From NCBI GenBank assembly GCA_003697065.1, contig RFFY01000742.1, positions 1-12,043 of the forward strand: 12,043 bases of DNA, in the 5' to 3' direction. The notes below the pieces were generated by a model. It was given only the letters and a program-made list of their open reading frames with translations, ran no database searches and was not told the DNA's origin. The stretch is from Actinomyces sp. (GTDB taxonomy: Bacteria > Actinomycetota > Acidimicrobiia > Acidimicrobiales > Aldehydirespiratoraceae). The position numbers and the translations under genes are program-made. This document shows, one piece after another, positions 5,575-12,043 of the stretch (positions within the stretch are counted from its first letter, which is position 1; each line of letters starts with the position of its first letter).

Positions 5575-8160
5575 TCAGGCCTCGGGGGCCAGCTCGACGG
5601 CGACCCCGAAGGCGTCGCCGGTCTCGGTGGCGAGCTCGTCGATGCGACCGGCCGCCCGCACGTCGTCGGCGACGGTGGCGAGCACGGCGAGGCGCTCGGC
5701 GGTGTCGGTGACCGTGGCCCGTCGCACCTCGGTGCGCAGGGGCCGCTTGGCCTCCGACTTGGCCCGTCGGACCGCGCCGAGGACCTCGGCGGCGACGGAG
5801 GCGGCGGCATCGGTGGCGTCGGCACCGGCGGCGGCGCGGGCCTCGCCGGGTTCGGGCCAGGGCGCCCGGTGGATCGATCCCTGCTGCCACCAGCTCCACA
5901 CCTCCTCGGTGACGAAGGGCAGGAAGGGTGCGAAGAGACGCTGGAGGGTCGACAGGGCCAGGCGCAGGGCGTGGCGGGCCGACTCGGCCCGTTCCTCGCC
6001 GTACTCGCCGTAGGCGCGGGCCTTGACGAGTTCGACGTGGTCGTCGGTGAACGACCAGAAGAAGGACTCGGTGCGTTCGAGGGCCCGGGCGTAGTCGAAG
6101 GCGTCGAAGGCGGCCGTCGCCTCCTCGACCAGGCGGCCCAGGCCGACGAGCAGGGCCCGGTCGAGGGGTTCGACGATGCGGCTCGGTTCGATCGAGGCCG
6201 GGTCGTCGTCGCCGAAGCCGAGCACGAAGCGGCTGGCGTTGAGGATCTTGATGGCCAGGCGGCGCCCGACCTTCATCTGGCCCTCGTCGAAGGCGGTGTC
6301 GGTTCCGGGCCGGCCGTTGGCGGCCCAGTAGCGCACGGCGTCGGAGCCGTAGCGGTCGAGCAGATCGGTGGGCACCACCACGTTGCCCTTGGACTTCGAC
6401 ATCTTCTTGCGGTCGGGATCGAGGATCCAGCCCGAGATGGCGGCGTGGTACCAGGGCACGGTGTCGGCGTCGAAGTGGGCCCGCACCACCGTCGAGAACA
6501 GCCAGGTCCGGATGATGTCGTGGGCCTGGGGCCGCAGATCCATGGGGAAGGTGCGGGCGTGGAGGTCCTCGTCGGTGCGCCAGCCGGTGGCGATCTGGGG
6601 TGTGAGCGACGAGGTGGCCCAGGTGTCCATCACGTCGGGGTCGCCGATGAAGCCGCCGGGCTGACCGCGCTGGGACTCGGTGTAGCCGTCGGGCACGTCG
6701 GAGGAAGGGTCGATGGGCAGGCGTTCGGGGGCGGGGACGAGGGGATCGTCCCAGACGGGTTCGCCCTCGTCGTCGAGGCGGTACCACAAGGGGATGGGGA
6801 CCCCGAAGAAGCGCTGGCGACTGATGAGCCAGTCACCGTTGAGGCCCTCGACCCAGCTCTCGTAACGGGCCCGCATGTAGGCGGGAATCCAGTCGATCTG
6901 GCGGCCCCGCTCGAGCAGGGCCTTCCTCAGCTCGGGATCGCGGCCCCCATTGCGGATGTACCACTGGCGGCTCGACACGATCTCGAGGGGGCGGTCGCCC
7001 TTCTCGAAGAACTTGACCGGGTGGGTGATGGGGCGCGGCTCGCCCACCATCTCGCCCGCCTCGGCCAGCATGTTCACGATCTCGGTGCGGGCCGAGGCAA
7101 CCGTGCGGCCGGCGAGGCGGGCGTAGGCGGCCCGCCCCTCGTCGCTGGTGATGCCGGGGGGCGGCTCGACGGAGAAGCGCCCGTCGCGTCCGACGACGGT
7201 GCGCACGGGCAACTGGAGCTCGCGCCACCAGGTGACGTCGGTGGTGTCGCCGAAGGTGCAGATCATGGCTATGCCGGTGCCCTTGTCGGGGTCGGCGAGT
7301 TCGTGGGCGACGACCGGGACCTCGACGCCGAAGAGGGGGGTGGTGACGGTCGTGCCGAACAGGGGAGCGAAGCGTTCGTCGTCGGGATGGGCGACGAGGG
7401 CGACACAGGCGGGGAGGAGTTCGGGTCGGGTGGTGTCGATGAGGATCTCGCCGCCGTCGGGACGGTGGAAGCGCAGGGTGTGGTAGGCGCCGGGCAGTTC
7501 CCGGTCCTCGAGCTCGGCCTGGGCGACGGCGGTCTGGAAGGTGACGTCCCACAGGGAGGGCGCCTCGACCTGGTAGGCCTCGCCGCGCTGGAGGTTCTCG
7601 CAGAAGGCGAGCTGGGAGACGCGGCGGCAGTGGTCGTCGATGGTGGCGTAGGTACGTGTCCAGTCGACCGACAGGCCGAGCTTGCGGAAGAGCCCCTCGA
7701 AGGCCTTTTCGTCCTCGGCGGTCAGGCGGTGACACAGCTCGATGAAGTTGGGGCGGCTGATGGCGATGACCTCGCGCTTGGCGATGGCCTTGGGGTTGCC
7801 GGCGTCGGCCGGCGGGGTGAAGTCGGGGTCGTAGGGCAGGGAGGGGTCGCAGCGGACCCCGTAGTAGTTCTGGACCCGGCGTTCGGTGGGCAGGCCGTTG
7901 TCGTCCCAGCCCATGGGGTAGAAGACCTCGCGGCCCCGCATGCGCTGGTAGCGGGCGACGGTGTCGGTGTGGGTGTAGGAGAAGACGTGACCGACGTGGA
8001 GCGAGCCGCTCACCGTCGGGGGCGGGGTGTCGATGGCGAAGATCTCGTCGCGCGGGCGGGTGCGGTCGAAGCGGTAGACGCCGTCGCGCTCCCACACCTC
8101 GTCCCAGCGTTCCTCGAGTCCGTCGAGGGTGGGCTTGTCGGGCACGCGTGAGCTGCTCAT
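5575..8160 (-). CDS. valS: Valyl-tRNA synthetase, archaeal-type (type 2)
   Basis: An 861-residue class I aminoacyl-tRNA synthetase that charges tRNA-Val with valine in the cytoplasm. The HIGH signature is HVGH at 55-58 in PPPTVSGSLHVGH, and the KMSKS signature is at 586-590. The editing (CP1) insertion lies between them, with ILIDTTRPELLPACVALVAHPDD as its conserved threonine-rich core. The sequence around the HIGH motif and MGWDDNGLPTERRVQNYYGVRCDP is characteristic of the type 2 ValS found in archaea and some bacteria. The protein ends without the long C-terminal coiled coil of the E. coli-type enzyme. ATG at 8160 gives the expected N-terminus; the frame stays open to 8784, but that part is antisense to the TauE gene and is rejected. 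A TAGCGT -10 (complement of 8171-8176) lies ten bases upstream, suggesting a leader of only a few bases. It is probably the first gene of a unit with the PBP-like and methyltransferase genes. Confidence 0.95.
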   Translation of the reverse strand: MSSSRVPDKPTLDGLEERWDEVWERDGVYRFDRTRPRDEIFAIDTPPPTVSGSLHVGHVFSYTHTDTVARYQRMRGREVFYPMGWDDNGLPTERRVQNYYGVRCDPSLPYDPDFTPPADAGNPKAIAKREVIAISRPNFIELCHRLTAEDEKAFEGLFRKLGLSVDWTRTYATIDDHCRRVSQLAFCENLQRGEAYQVEAPSLWDVTFQTAVAQAELEDRELPGAYHTLRFHRPDGGEILIDTTRPELLPACVALVAHPDDERFAPLFGTTVTTPLFGVEVPVVAHELADPDKGTGIAMICTFGDTTDVTWWRELQLPVRTVVGRDGRFSVEPPPGITSDEGRAAYARLAGRTVASARTEIVNMLAEAGEMVGEPRPITHPVKFFEKGDRPLEIVSSRQWYIRNGGRDPELRKALLERGRQIDWIPAYMRARYESWVEGLNGDWLISRQRFFGVPIPLWYRLDDEGEPVWDDPLVPAPERLPIDPSSDVPDGYTESQRGQPGGFIGDPDVMDTWATSSLTPQIATGWRTDEDLHARTFPMDLRPQAHDIIRTWLFSTVVRAHFDADTVPWYHAAISGWILDPDRKKMSKSKGNVVVPTDLLDRYGSDAVRYWAANGRPGTDTAFDEGQMKVGRRLAIKILNASRFVLGFGDDDPASIEPSRIVEPLDRALLVGLGRLVEEATAAFDAFDYARALERTESFFWSFTDDHVELVKARAYGEYGEERAESARHALRLALSTLQRLFAPFLPFVTEEVWSWWQQGSIHRAPWPEPGEARAAAGADATDAAASVAAEVLGAVRRAKSEAKRPLRTEVRRATVTDTAERLAVLATVADDVRAAGRIDELATETGDAFGVAVELAPEA

Positions 8161-8170
8161 ACGGGCGCCC

Positions 8171-8176
8171 ACGCTA
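8171..8176 (-). promoter_or_regulatory. Candidate -10 element of valS
   Basis: Read on the minus strand this is TAGCGT, a TANNNT match ten bases before the valS ATG. No clear -35 is visible. It predicts a start of transcription only a few bases before the start codon. Confidence 0.4.
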
Positions 8177-8233
8177 GCCAAGAGGCGGGGCGGCGGGACC
8201 GGTCGGGGCCGGCGACTTGGGGGCCGGGGTCGT

Positions 8234-8253
8234 GTCCGGGGGAGACTCCGGAC
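8234..8253 (+). promoter_or_regulatory. Hairpin enclosing the ribosome binding site of the TauE-type gene
   Basis: Eight pairs (8234-8241 with 8246-8253, one of them G-U) close a GAGA tetraloop of the stable GNRA class. The hairpin contains the Shine-Dalgarno sequence GGGGGAG (8238-8244) and ends directly at the GTG start codon 8254. In an mRNA this would hide the ribosome binding site. An alternative reading is a leaderless promoter: GAGACT (8242-8247) lies six bases before GTG, with TTGGGG at 8217-8222 as a -35 at 19 bases. Confidence 0.4.
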
Positions 8254-8994
8254 GTGGGTGCCGACGTGTGGGAGCTGGTGGTCGTGGGTCTGGCCGCCGC
8301 CGCCACCTCGGCCCTGAGCGGGGTGGCGGGGGCGGGCGGGGGCGTCGTGTTGTTGCTGGTCCTCACCCTCGTCGTGGATCCCGCCGTCGCCATCCCGGTC
8401 CACGGCCTGGTGCAGATCATGGCCAACGGCACGCGGGCCGTCAGTCTGGGGCGCCGGGTCCGGACCGACCTGATCGGGTGGTACGTGCTCGCCCTGGTGC
8501 CCTTCGCCGTGGTGGGTCTGGCCCTGGCGGACCGTCTCCCCCGTGACCCGGGCCGCCTGCTCATCGGGGTGTTCGCCCTCGTCGCCGTCTGGTGGCCGGC
8601 GGCGACCTCGTGGCTTGGTCGTGCCGGGGGCGGGCGCCGCTTCGTGGCCGTGGGGGCGGTGGCCGGGGTGCTCAACCCCACGATCGGTGCGCCCGGGCCC
8701 CTGCTGGCTCCGGCGTTCCGGGCCGCCACCGACGACCACCGCCAGTTCGTGGCGACCTTCGCGTCGGCCCAGATCCTGGGCCATCTGTCCAAGGTGGTGG
8801 GCTTCAGCGTCCTGGGTGTCGCCTGGGCCCGCGAGGTGGGCCTGGTGGCGGTCGCCGTCGTCGGGGTGGTGGCGGGAACCCTGGTGGGCACCCGCTGGCT
8901 CCTGCCGCGCCTCGCCCCGGAGCCGGCGACCCGCCTCTTCCGGGTGGTGGTGACGGCGACGGCGGCCCGCCTCGTGGTCGGTGCCGTGGTGTGA
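8254..8994 (+). CDS. Sulfite exporter TauE/SafE family membrane transporter
   Basis: A 246-residue integral membrane protein of the TauE/SafE family, whose members move small anions such as sulfite, sulfoacetate or other organic sulfur compounds across the cytoplasmic membrane. About seven hydrophobic segments are visible. The family has two related halves: the first opens with ALSGVAGAGGGVVLLLVL (about 20-37), and the second with VGAVAGVLNPTIGAPGPLLAPAF (about 133-155), which carries the typical Gly/Pro-rich turn. GTG at 8254 follows a GGGGGAG ribosome binding site at nine bases. A GTG at 8266 is in frame but further from that site. It diverges from valS and converges on the GGDEF gene, so it is transcribed alone. 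The substrate is unknown; no sulfur-metabolism gene is adjacent. Confidence 0.85.
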   Translation: MGADVWELVVVGLAAAATSALSGVAGAGGGVVLLLVLTLVVDPAVAIPVHGLVQIMANGTRAVSLGRRVRTDLIGWYVLALVPFAVVGLALADRLPRDPGRLLIGVFALVAVWWPAATSWLGRAGGGRRFVAVGAVAGVLNPTIGAPGPLLAPAFRAATDDHRQFVATFASAQILGHLSKVVGFSVLGVAWAREVGLVAVAVVGVVAGTLVGTRWLLPRLAPEPATRLFRVVVTATAARLVVGAVV

Positions 8995-9001
8995 CCGCCC
9001 C

Positions 9002-9015
9002 CGGGTGAGGACCCG
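9002..9015. terminator. Possible bidirectional terminator hairpin
   Basis: CGGGT (9002-9006) pairs with ACCCG (9011-9015) around a four-base loop, in the 34-base gap between the converging TauE-type and GGDEF genes. The stem is short and has no T-tract, so this is a weak call. Confidence 0.25.
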
Positions 9016-9028
9016 CCGGGAGGTCGGG

Positions 9029-10291
9029 TCAGGACGCGGGCGGGACGGGATCGAGGCGCTCGTCGACGACGATGCGGTCGCCGCCGTCGGCCCGGGCGCG
9101 AGCCAGGGCTTCGCCGGCGCGGCGCATCATGGCGTCGATGCCCTCGCCGTGGCGGGAGCCGGCGATGCCGACCGAGAGGGTGAAGCCGGGGGCGGCCCGT
9201 TGGGCCTGCACCAGCACCACCTCCTCGCGCAGGCGCGTGAGGGCGCGCTCGGCGGCATCGGTGCGGGTGCCGACGAGGACGAACACGAACTCGTCGTCGC
9301 CGATGCGGCCCACGACGTCGCCGGGGCGGAGGTGGCGTCGGGCGACCTCGGCGACGGCACGCAGGACGGTGTCGCCGGCGTCGCGGCCGAGCAGGTCGTT
9401 GATCCGGCCCAGCCCGTCGATGTCGGCGACGGCGACCGAGAAGGGGACCCGGTCCCTCAGGAGGGTGACGATGGCCTGCTGGGTGGCGGCCCGGTCCCGC
9501 AGGCCGGTGAGGGCGTCGGTGGCGTCGGGGGCGACGACGTCGACCATCACGCGCAGGACCGCCAGGCGGGCGGCGATGACGGCGGCGGTGTCCTCGAGGA
9601 AGGCGAGGTCGCCCGGCTGGGGCCGTTCGCCCTCGGGTCCGAAGGCGTAGAGCACACCGAGGATCTGACCCCGGGCGGTGAGGGGCACGGCCACCGCCGA
9701 ACAGGGTCCCGGGGCTCGCCGCCGCAGGTGGGTGCACACGTCGACCCGGCTCGTGGTCTCGTACACCAGGGTGCTGGCGGTGCGGGCGGCCAGGGATTCC
9801 CAGGGTGAGCACACCTCGGGGTCGCCGCCCACGTCGGGTCCGGCGCTGACGGCGAGGACGAGGACGGGGTCGGTCCGGTCGACGAGGTGGAGCTCCAGGG
9901 GTCGGTCCGGCAGGTGACGGGCGAACGCCTCGCGGGCCACCTCGACGGCGCTCGCCTCGTCGGCGGCGAGGTCGAGGGCGCGGTCGAGTTCGCGCAGGGC
10001 GAGCCGGTCGGCCTCCTCGTCGCGCAGGGCCCGGCGGGCGGCGGCGAGGCGTCGGGACAGGCCGCGCTCGCGCTCGCGCATCTGGGCGGCGACCCGGCGG
10101 GCGGTGTGATGGGCGATGGTGGCGGCGACCACGGTGGCGACAGCGACGGCGACGGCGACGTCGCCCGGGGCGGCCAGCCCGGCGGCGCGGGCGGCGAGCG
10201 CGCCGGCGAGGCCTGCCAGGGGCACGGCCACGAGGGCGAGGACGGTCCCACGACGGGTACCCGCCGTGGGGATCTCGGTCTCTGCGCTCAC
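9029..10291 (-). CDS. Membrane-anchored GAF-GGDEF protein (diguanylate cyclase-like, altered active site)
   Basis: A 420-residue signalling protein. Two membrane segments lie at about 16-39 and 42-62, then a charged coiled coil (68-105), a GAF sensor domain (about 110-255), and a GGDEF domain (about 260-412). GGDEF domains make cyclic di-GMP from two GTP. The metal ligands are kept: D290 in DIDGLGRIND, D307 in GRDAGD, and D333 in the signature. The signature itself reads GDDEF (331-335), with Asp replacing the second Gly. The phosphate-contacting positions of DxDxFKxIND, GHxxGD and the late AKxxGRN motif are also changed (FK to LG, H to R, K to R). The inhibitory site RxxD is intact as RPGD (322-325). 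Activity is therefore doubtful; it may bind GTP or c-di-GMP as a sensor. GTG at 10291 is chosen; the frame stays open upstream to 11575, antisense to the MFS gene, which is an artefact. Confidence 0.85.
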   Translation of the reverse strand: MSAETEIPTAGTRRGTVLALVAVPLAGLAGALAARAAGLAAPGDVAVAVAVATVVAATIAHHTARRVAAQMRERERGLSRRLAAARRALRDEEADRLALRELDRALDLAADEASAVEVAREAFARHLPDRPLELHLVDRTDPVLVLAVSAGPDVGGDPEVCSPWESLAARTASTLVYETTSRVDVCTHLRRRAPGPCSAVAVPLTARGQILGVLYAFGPEGERPQPGDLAFLEDTAAVIAARLAVLRVMVDVVAPDATDALTGLRDRAATQQAIVTLLRDRVPFSVAVADIDGLGRINDLLGRDAGDTVLRAVAEVARRHLRPGDVVGRIGDDEFVFVLVGTRTDAAERALTRLREEVVLVQAQRAAPGFTLSVGIAGSRHGEGIDAMMRRAGEALARARADGGDRIVVDERLDPVPPAS

Positions 10292-10354
10292 GGGCGTCCC
10301 ATCGGCGCCGGGGGCGTGGTCTTGACCCGTCCCGCCGCGGGGGCGGCAGCCGAG

Positions 10355-10384
10355 TTGGCGAGGGGGCCTGCGGCCGGGAATCGT
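10355..10384 (+). promoter_or_regulatory. Candidate promoter of the MFS gene
   Basis: TTGGCG (10355-10360), an 18-base spacer, and AATCGT (10379-10384) six bases before the GTG at 10391. The same spacer and six-base distance occur before the 85-residue gene, which supports a leaderless transcript. The -10 departs from TANNNT at its first base. Confidence 0.4.
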
Positions 10385-10390
10385 GGCTCC

Positions 10391-11584
10391 GTGGCCCCCG
10401 ACCGCCCCTCGCCCCGTCGCCGCGTGCCCCGCGGCTTTTGGGTCGTGTGGTCCACGGTTGCCGTCGACCAGATCGGCTTCGGCATCATCATCCCCGTGCT
10501 GCCCCTCTACGCCGAGGGGTTCGGGGCGTCGCCGGCGGTGATCGGCCTGCTGGCGGCCTCCTTCTCGCTCACCCAGTTGGTGTCGGCCCGGGTGGGGGGC
10601 CGCCTGTCGGACCGCTTCGGTCGTCGCCCGGTGCTGCTCGCCTCCCTGTTGGGGACCTGTGTCGGCGCCGCCATCACGGCGGCGGCGGGTGCCGTGTGGG
10701 TGCTGTTCGTCGGGCGTCTCGTCGACGGCCTGTCGGGCGTCAGCCAGTCGTCGGGTCAGGCGGCGGTCACCGACATGGCCGACCCCGGGGACCGTCCCCG
10801 CCTCCTGGGCCTGATGGGCACGGCGTTCGGAGTGGGCTTCGTCGTCGGTCCGGTGGTGGGGTCGTTGGCGGCGTTGGGCGGGGCGCGTCTGCCCTTCGTG
10901 GCGGCCTCGGTGATCGCGGGGGTGAACGCCGTGGTGGCCTGGTTCCGCCTGCCCGAGACCCGCCCCGAGGGGGAGCGGGTGAGCCGCCACGAGCAGGGCG
11001 AGCCCCTGGCGTCGGGTGTCCGGCGCCTGGCCCTGGTCGGGTTCGTGGGTTCGGTGGCCTTCGCCGGGTTCACCGCCACGGTGGCGCTCTTGTTGAATCG
11101 CCGCCTGGGGCTCGACGAGGCGGGGGCGTCCGCTGTGTTCATCGTCATCGGCGTGGTGCTCATCGCCACCCAGGCGGGTCTGGTCGGACGCGTCAACGGC
11201 GTGCTGGGGGAAGCGGGCGCCATCCGTTTCGGCCTCGTGCTGGTGGGAGCGGGTCTGGTCCTGTTGGTTCCCGACGGGGGCTGGTGGACGGTGGCGCCGG
11301 GCCTGGCGGCGCTGGCGGTGGGACAGGCGACCCTGACCCCGAGCCTGTCGTCGGCGATCGCCGGGTTGGCCGGTCGTCGTCGGGGCGAGGCGCTGGGTGT
11401 CAACCAGGCGGCGGTCGGCCTCGGCCGGGTGGTGGGGCCGGCGGGAGCGGGGGTGCTGTTCGGACGGGCGGTGGGGCTGCCCTACGCGGTGGGCGCCGTC
11501 CTGGCGGTGGTGGCGCTCGTGCTGGTGCCCCGGATGCCGACGACCGGAGCGCGCCCGGCGTCGGAGGTCGGTCACCAGCGGTGA
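10391..11584 (+). CDS. Major facilitator superfamily transporter (drug:H+ antiporter type)
   Basis: A 397-residue membrane protein with about 12 hydrophobic segments, the usual size for MFS exporters of the TetA/Bmr kind. Motif A between segments 2 and 3 is intact: GGRLSDRFGRRPVLL (about 57-71). The antiporter motif C in segment 5 reads GTAFGVGFVVGPVVGSL (about 128-144). The N-terminal membrane segment carries VDQIGFGIIIPVLPLY, whose Asp and Pro-Val-Leu-Pro pattern is typical of drug exporters. A hydrophilic central loop (ETRPEGERVSRHEQGEP) separates the two six-helix halves. GTG at 10391 is chosen because the membrane part begins 17 residues later and a -10-like AATCGT lies six bases upstream; the frame stays open to 9887, antisense to the GGDEF gene, and is rejected. 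It diverges from the GGDEF gene across 99 bases. The substrate is not readable; export of a small hydrophobic molecule is the family expectation. Confidence 0.9.
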   Translation: MAPDRPSPRRRVPRGFWVVWSTVAVDQIGFGIIIPVLPLYAEGFGASPAVIGLLAASFSLTQLVSARVGGRLSDRFGRRPVLLASLLGTCVGAAITAAAGAVWVLFVGRLVDGLSGVSQSSGQAAVTDMADPGDRPRLLGLMGTAFGVGFVVGPVVGSLAALGGARLPFVAASVIAGVNAVVAWFRLPETRPEGERVSRHEQGEPLASGVRRLALVGFVGSVAFAGFTATVALLLNRRLGLDEAGASAVFIVIGVVLIATQAGLVGRVNGVLGEAGAIRFGLVLVGAGLVLLVPDGGWWTVAPGLAALAVGQATLTPSLSSAIAGLAGRRRGEALGVNQAAVGLGRVVGPAGAGVLFGRAVGLPYAVGAVLAVVALVLVPRMPTTGARPASEVGHQR

Positions 11585-11601
11585 GCGTCGTCGCGGTCAC
11601 A

Positions 11602-11630
11602 TTGGCGCCCGGGGTGCCGATGGGTAGGGT
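11602..11630 (+). promoter_or_regulatory. Promoter of the acyl-CoA dehydrogenase gene
   Basis: TTGGCG (11602-11607) and TAGGGT (11625-11630) are separated by 17 bases, the best sigma-70-type promoter in the window. Transcription should start near 11636-11638, giving a leader of about 100 bases. The leader is GC-rich and carries three copies of CCGGTG (11691, 11702, 11708). Confidence 0.6.
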
Positions 11631-11640
11631 GAGGGCAGGA

Positions 11641-11656
11641 GTTACCGTCCGGTAAC
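11641..11656. promoter_or_regulatory. Perfect palindromic operator candidate
   Basis: GTTACCG and CGGTAAC form seven-base arms around a two-base centre (16 bases in all). It lies 10 bases after the -10 element, so just downstream of the expected transcription start. A dimeric repressor bound here would block the acyl-CoA dehydrogenase gene. TTAC/GTAA-type palindromes resemble operators of TetR-family regulators of lipid catabolism, but the regulator cannot be named from this window. Confidence 0.6.
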
Positions 11657-11737
11657 AAGATCATGCCGATGGGGCCGGGGACGGGCCCTACCGGTGGGCC
11701 GCCGGTGCCGGTGGCCCCGACCCGAACGGAGACCGAG

Positions 11738-12043
11738 ATGGCCGAATTCTCCCTCCAGCTCAGCGAGGACCAGCTCCAGATCCAGAAGTGGGTCCACGAG
11801 TTCGCCGAGACCGTGATCCGCCCCGTCGCCCACGAGTGGGACGAGCGCGAGGAGACCCCCTGGCCCGTCATCACCGAGGCCGCCAAGATCGGCCTCTACG
11901 GATGGGAGTTCATGGCCGAGGCCATGATGAACGACCCCACCGGGTTGACCATGCCGGTGGCGATGGAGGAGCTCTTCTGGGGCGACGCCGGTATCGGTCT
12001 GGCCATCATGGGCACGGGGCTCGCCGTGGCCGGCATCGCCGCC
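11738..12043 (+). CDS. Acyl-CoA dehydrogenase, N-terminal part (3' end cut by window edge)
   Basis: The first 102 residues of an acyl-CoA dehydrogenase, a flavoenzyme that introduces the first double bond in beta-oxidation of acyl-CoA. The N-terminal helical domain is seen: LSEDQLQIQKWVHEFAE (8-24), then RPVAHEWDEREETPWPVI, the AAKIGLYGWEFM turn, and the conserved MEELFWGDAGIGLAIMGTG helix pair near residues 76-95. The window ends before the flavin-binding and catalytic parts. ATG at 11738 is set by a good ribosome binding site, GGAGA (11728-11732), at five bases. Unlike most genes here it has a real leader, with its own promoter and palindromic operator, which suggests control by a lipid-responsive regulator. 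The family call is firm; substrate chain length cannot be judged. Confidence 0.9.
   Translation, partial: MAEFSLQLSEDQLQIQKWVHEFAETVIRPVAHEWDEREETPWPVITEAAKIGLYGWEFMAEAMMNDPTGLTMPVAMEELFWGDAGIGLAIMGTGLAVAGIAA

Noticed and set aside
4345..8151. Plus-strand open frame of 1268 codons
   Set aside because: It lies entirely antisense to valS and the start of the PBP-like gene, both of which have clear motifs. The product is Gly/Asp/Val-rich with no domain, the usual result of GC-rich codons read on the opposite strand.
8161..8784. Upstream extension of the valS frame
   Set aside because: It is antisense to the TauE-type gene, and type 2 ValS proteins start at about the ATG at 8160.
10292..11575. 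Upstream extension of the GGDEF frame on the minus strand
   Set aside because: It is antisense to the MFS gene and gives His/Arg/Gln-rich low-complexity sequence; the protein starts at GTG 10291.
11673..11718. Possible riboswitch in the acyl-CoA dehydrogenase leader
   Set aside because: The GC-rich pairing and CCGGTG repeats are compatible with chance at this base composition, and no known riboswitch core is visible.

Overview
This is a very GC-rich, gene-dense stretch of chromosome. Codons strongly prefer G or C in the third position, and almost every base is coding. The gene content fits an actinobacterium, most likely of the class Acidimicrobiia. The evidence is the histidine phosphatase / DUF3090 / SCO1664-type kinase cluster (found near the mycothiol ligase gene mshC in mycobacteria), a family 5 uracil-DNA glycosylase, an archaeal-type (type 2) valyl-tRNA synthetase, and an actinobacterial-style acyl-CoA dehydrogenase. 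The lineage is inferred from gene families, not from a marker sequence. I see no rRNA, tRNA, CRISPR array, insertion sequence or phage gene.

Left part (1-2876, minus strand): a four-gene operon reading right to left. It holds a histidine phosphatase, a DUF3090 protein with a cysteine cluster, a PI3/4-kinase-like SCO1664-family protein, and a large unrecognised protein that runs off the left edge. The last two starts overlap the preceding genes. A divergent gene, family 5 uracil-DNA glycosylase (2902-3579), shares a very compact two-way promoter with this operon. An isolated 85-residue gene of unknown function follows (3757-4014), preceded by a perfect 11-base inverted repeat.

Middle (4077-8160, minus strand): valS, then a cytosolic periplasmic-binding-protein-like protein of the Ca3427 type, then a SAM-dependent methyltransferase. 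The last two overlap by 8 bases. A TauE/SafE-type membrane transporter diverges from valS; its ribosome binding site lies inside a strong hairpin.

Right part (9029-12043): a membrane-anchored GAF-GGDEF protein with an altered active site (minus strand), a divergent MFS drug-type exporter, and the beginning of an acyl-CoA dehydrogenase. The last has a textbook promoter and a perfect 16-base palindromic operator just downstream of the expected transcription start.

A recurring theme is a -10-like hexamer exactly six bases before an ATG or GTG (udgB, the 85-residue gene, the MFS gene, possibly the TauE gene). This suggests leaderless transcripts. No multi-gene novel system stands out. The most interesting items are the bidirectional leaderless promoter, the PBP-like/methyltransferase pair, the hairpin over the TauE start, the divergent GGDEF protein and the orphan small gene. 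The longest gaps without a gene are 3580-3756 and 11585-11737; both are described below.
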